A stretch of 64,000 nucleotides of DNA from Clostridiales bacterium (lineage in GTDB: Bacteria; Bacillota; Clostridia; Saccharofermentanales; Saccharofermentanaceae), in the NCBI GenBank assembly GCA_017527865.1, contig JAFXPN010000028.1, positions 31,823-95,822 of the forward strand, written 5' to 3'. The number at the start of each line of letters is the position of its first letter. Positions within the stretch are counted from its first letter, which is position 1. Below, piece after piece: positions 63,572 to 64,000 of this stretch. The position numbers and the translations under genes were made by a program. Below the pieces are notes generated by a model. The model saw only the letters and a list, made by a program, of their open reading frames with translations, made no database searches and had not been told where the DNA came from.

Positions 63572-64000
63572 ATGGCAAAGAAAATGTGGGCAGGCCGTTT
63601 CGAGAAGGCTACTGACAAGACCGTAAACGACTACAACTCTTCCCTTCCTTTTGATTCAAGAATGTATGCTCAGGATATCGAAGGTTCTGTAGCGCACTCC
63701 GCAATGCTCGCACGTCAGGGCATCATCTCTCAGAAAGACGCTGATGATATACGCGAAGGTCTTTTGTCCATCAAGGAGGACATAGAGTCCGGCAAGCTCA
63801 CTTTTGATTCCGATGCCGAAGATATCCATATGTTTATTGAGGAAGAGCTTACCAACCGTATCGGCGATGCCGGCAAGCGTCTTCACACAGGCCGCTCCCG
63901 TAACGACCAGGTAGCACTTGACCAAAGACTTTACCTTGTTGATGAGGCTCTGGATGTCATCGAGCTTCTTGATGAGCTTATTGAGACAATAACGGATATG
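63572..64000 (+). CDS. argH: Argininosuccinate lyase, partial at the window edge
   Basis: Splits argininosuccinate into arginine and fumarate. Only the first 143 codons are present. The fumarase/aspartase-superfamily start is clear: MWAGRFEKATDK, then EDIHMFIEEEL and the signature GKRLHTGRSRNDQVA. AAGGAG lies before the ATG in the end of the preceding GNAT gene. With argG it gives the last two steps of arginine synthesis. Confidence 0.96.
   Translation, partial: MAKKMWAGRFEKATDKTVNDYNSSLPFDSRMYAQDIEGSVAHSAMLARQGIISQKDADDIREGLLSIKEDIESGKLTFDSDAEDIHMFIEEELTNRIGDAGKRLHTGRSRNDQVALDQRLYLVDEALDVIELLDELIETITDM

Overview
The window is ordinary-looking chromosome of a Clostridia-type member of the Bacillota. 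The evidence is family content: a PyrR-controlled pyr operon with the two-subunit PyrK/PyrD dihydroorotate dehydrogenase, a group-2 OMP decarboxylase, a single-chain 1259-residue PurL, ZapA and YerC homologues, a clostridial nuclease-helicase fusion, Shine-Dalgarno sites close to AGGAGG, and tRNA genes with encoded CCA. No insertion sequence, prophage, CRISPR array or rRNA was seen. The genus cannot be named from the sequence alone.

Layout. A partial helicase runs off the left edge (minus, 1-1281). A plus-strand block follows (1501-16277): class IV aminotransferase, htpG, purL, rsmA, zapA-like, U32 peptidase, dut, CorA-like, a degenerate alpha/beta hydrolase, tsaD, smpB and vanZ-like. The only intergenic gap above 300 bases (16278-16703) holds several inverted repeats. 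Almost everything from 16704 to 60883 is on the minus strand. In transcription order this comprises: a solute-binding lipoprotein, a GNAT-Ogt fusion, flavin reductase, NUDIX, holA and icd; a SEC-C protein, mreC, mreD and mrdA; an MgsA-like protein, an MBL hydrolase, pheS and pheT; three Tad/pilin-like membrane proteins; a small membrane protein, yerC, secA, punA and ahcY; tRNA-Thr and tRNA-Leu; an alpha/beta hydrolase, murF, ddl and an acyltransferase; pckA; a PP2C phosphatase; a DUF975 protein; pyrR-B-C-F-K-D, pyrE, an acyl-CoA synthetase, tldD, tldE and metY. The right end turns back to plus: tRNA-Leu, argG, two GNAT genes and the start of argH.

Functional themes are pyrimidine synthesis under PyrR attenuation, arginine synthesis under a probable ArgR operator, wall growth and shape (murF, ddl, mreCD, mrdA), protein export and quality control (secA, smpB, htpG), tRNA and ribosome modification (tsaD, rsmA, U32), and nucleoside and methyl-cycle salvage (punA, ahcY).

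The most unusual points are two homologues that have lost catalytic residues (the 13185-14213 hydrolase and the 50386-50790 MgsA-like protein), a CorA-like protein with GQN in place of GMN, a GNAT domain fused to an O6-alkylguanine methyltransferase, a Tad/pilin-like trio behind a ribosome-site hairpin, a YerC homologue with an insertion in its helix-turn-helix, and the structured 16467-16600 region. No clearly new multi-gene system could be demonstrated. All statements rest on reading the sequence and on family knowledge; no search was run.
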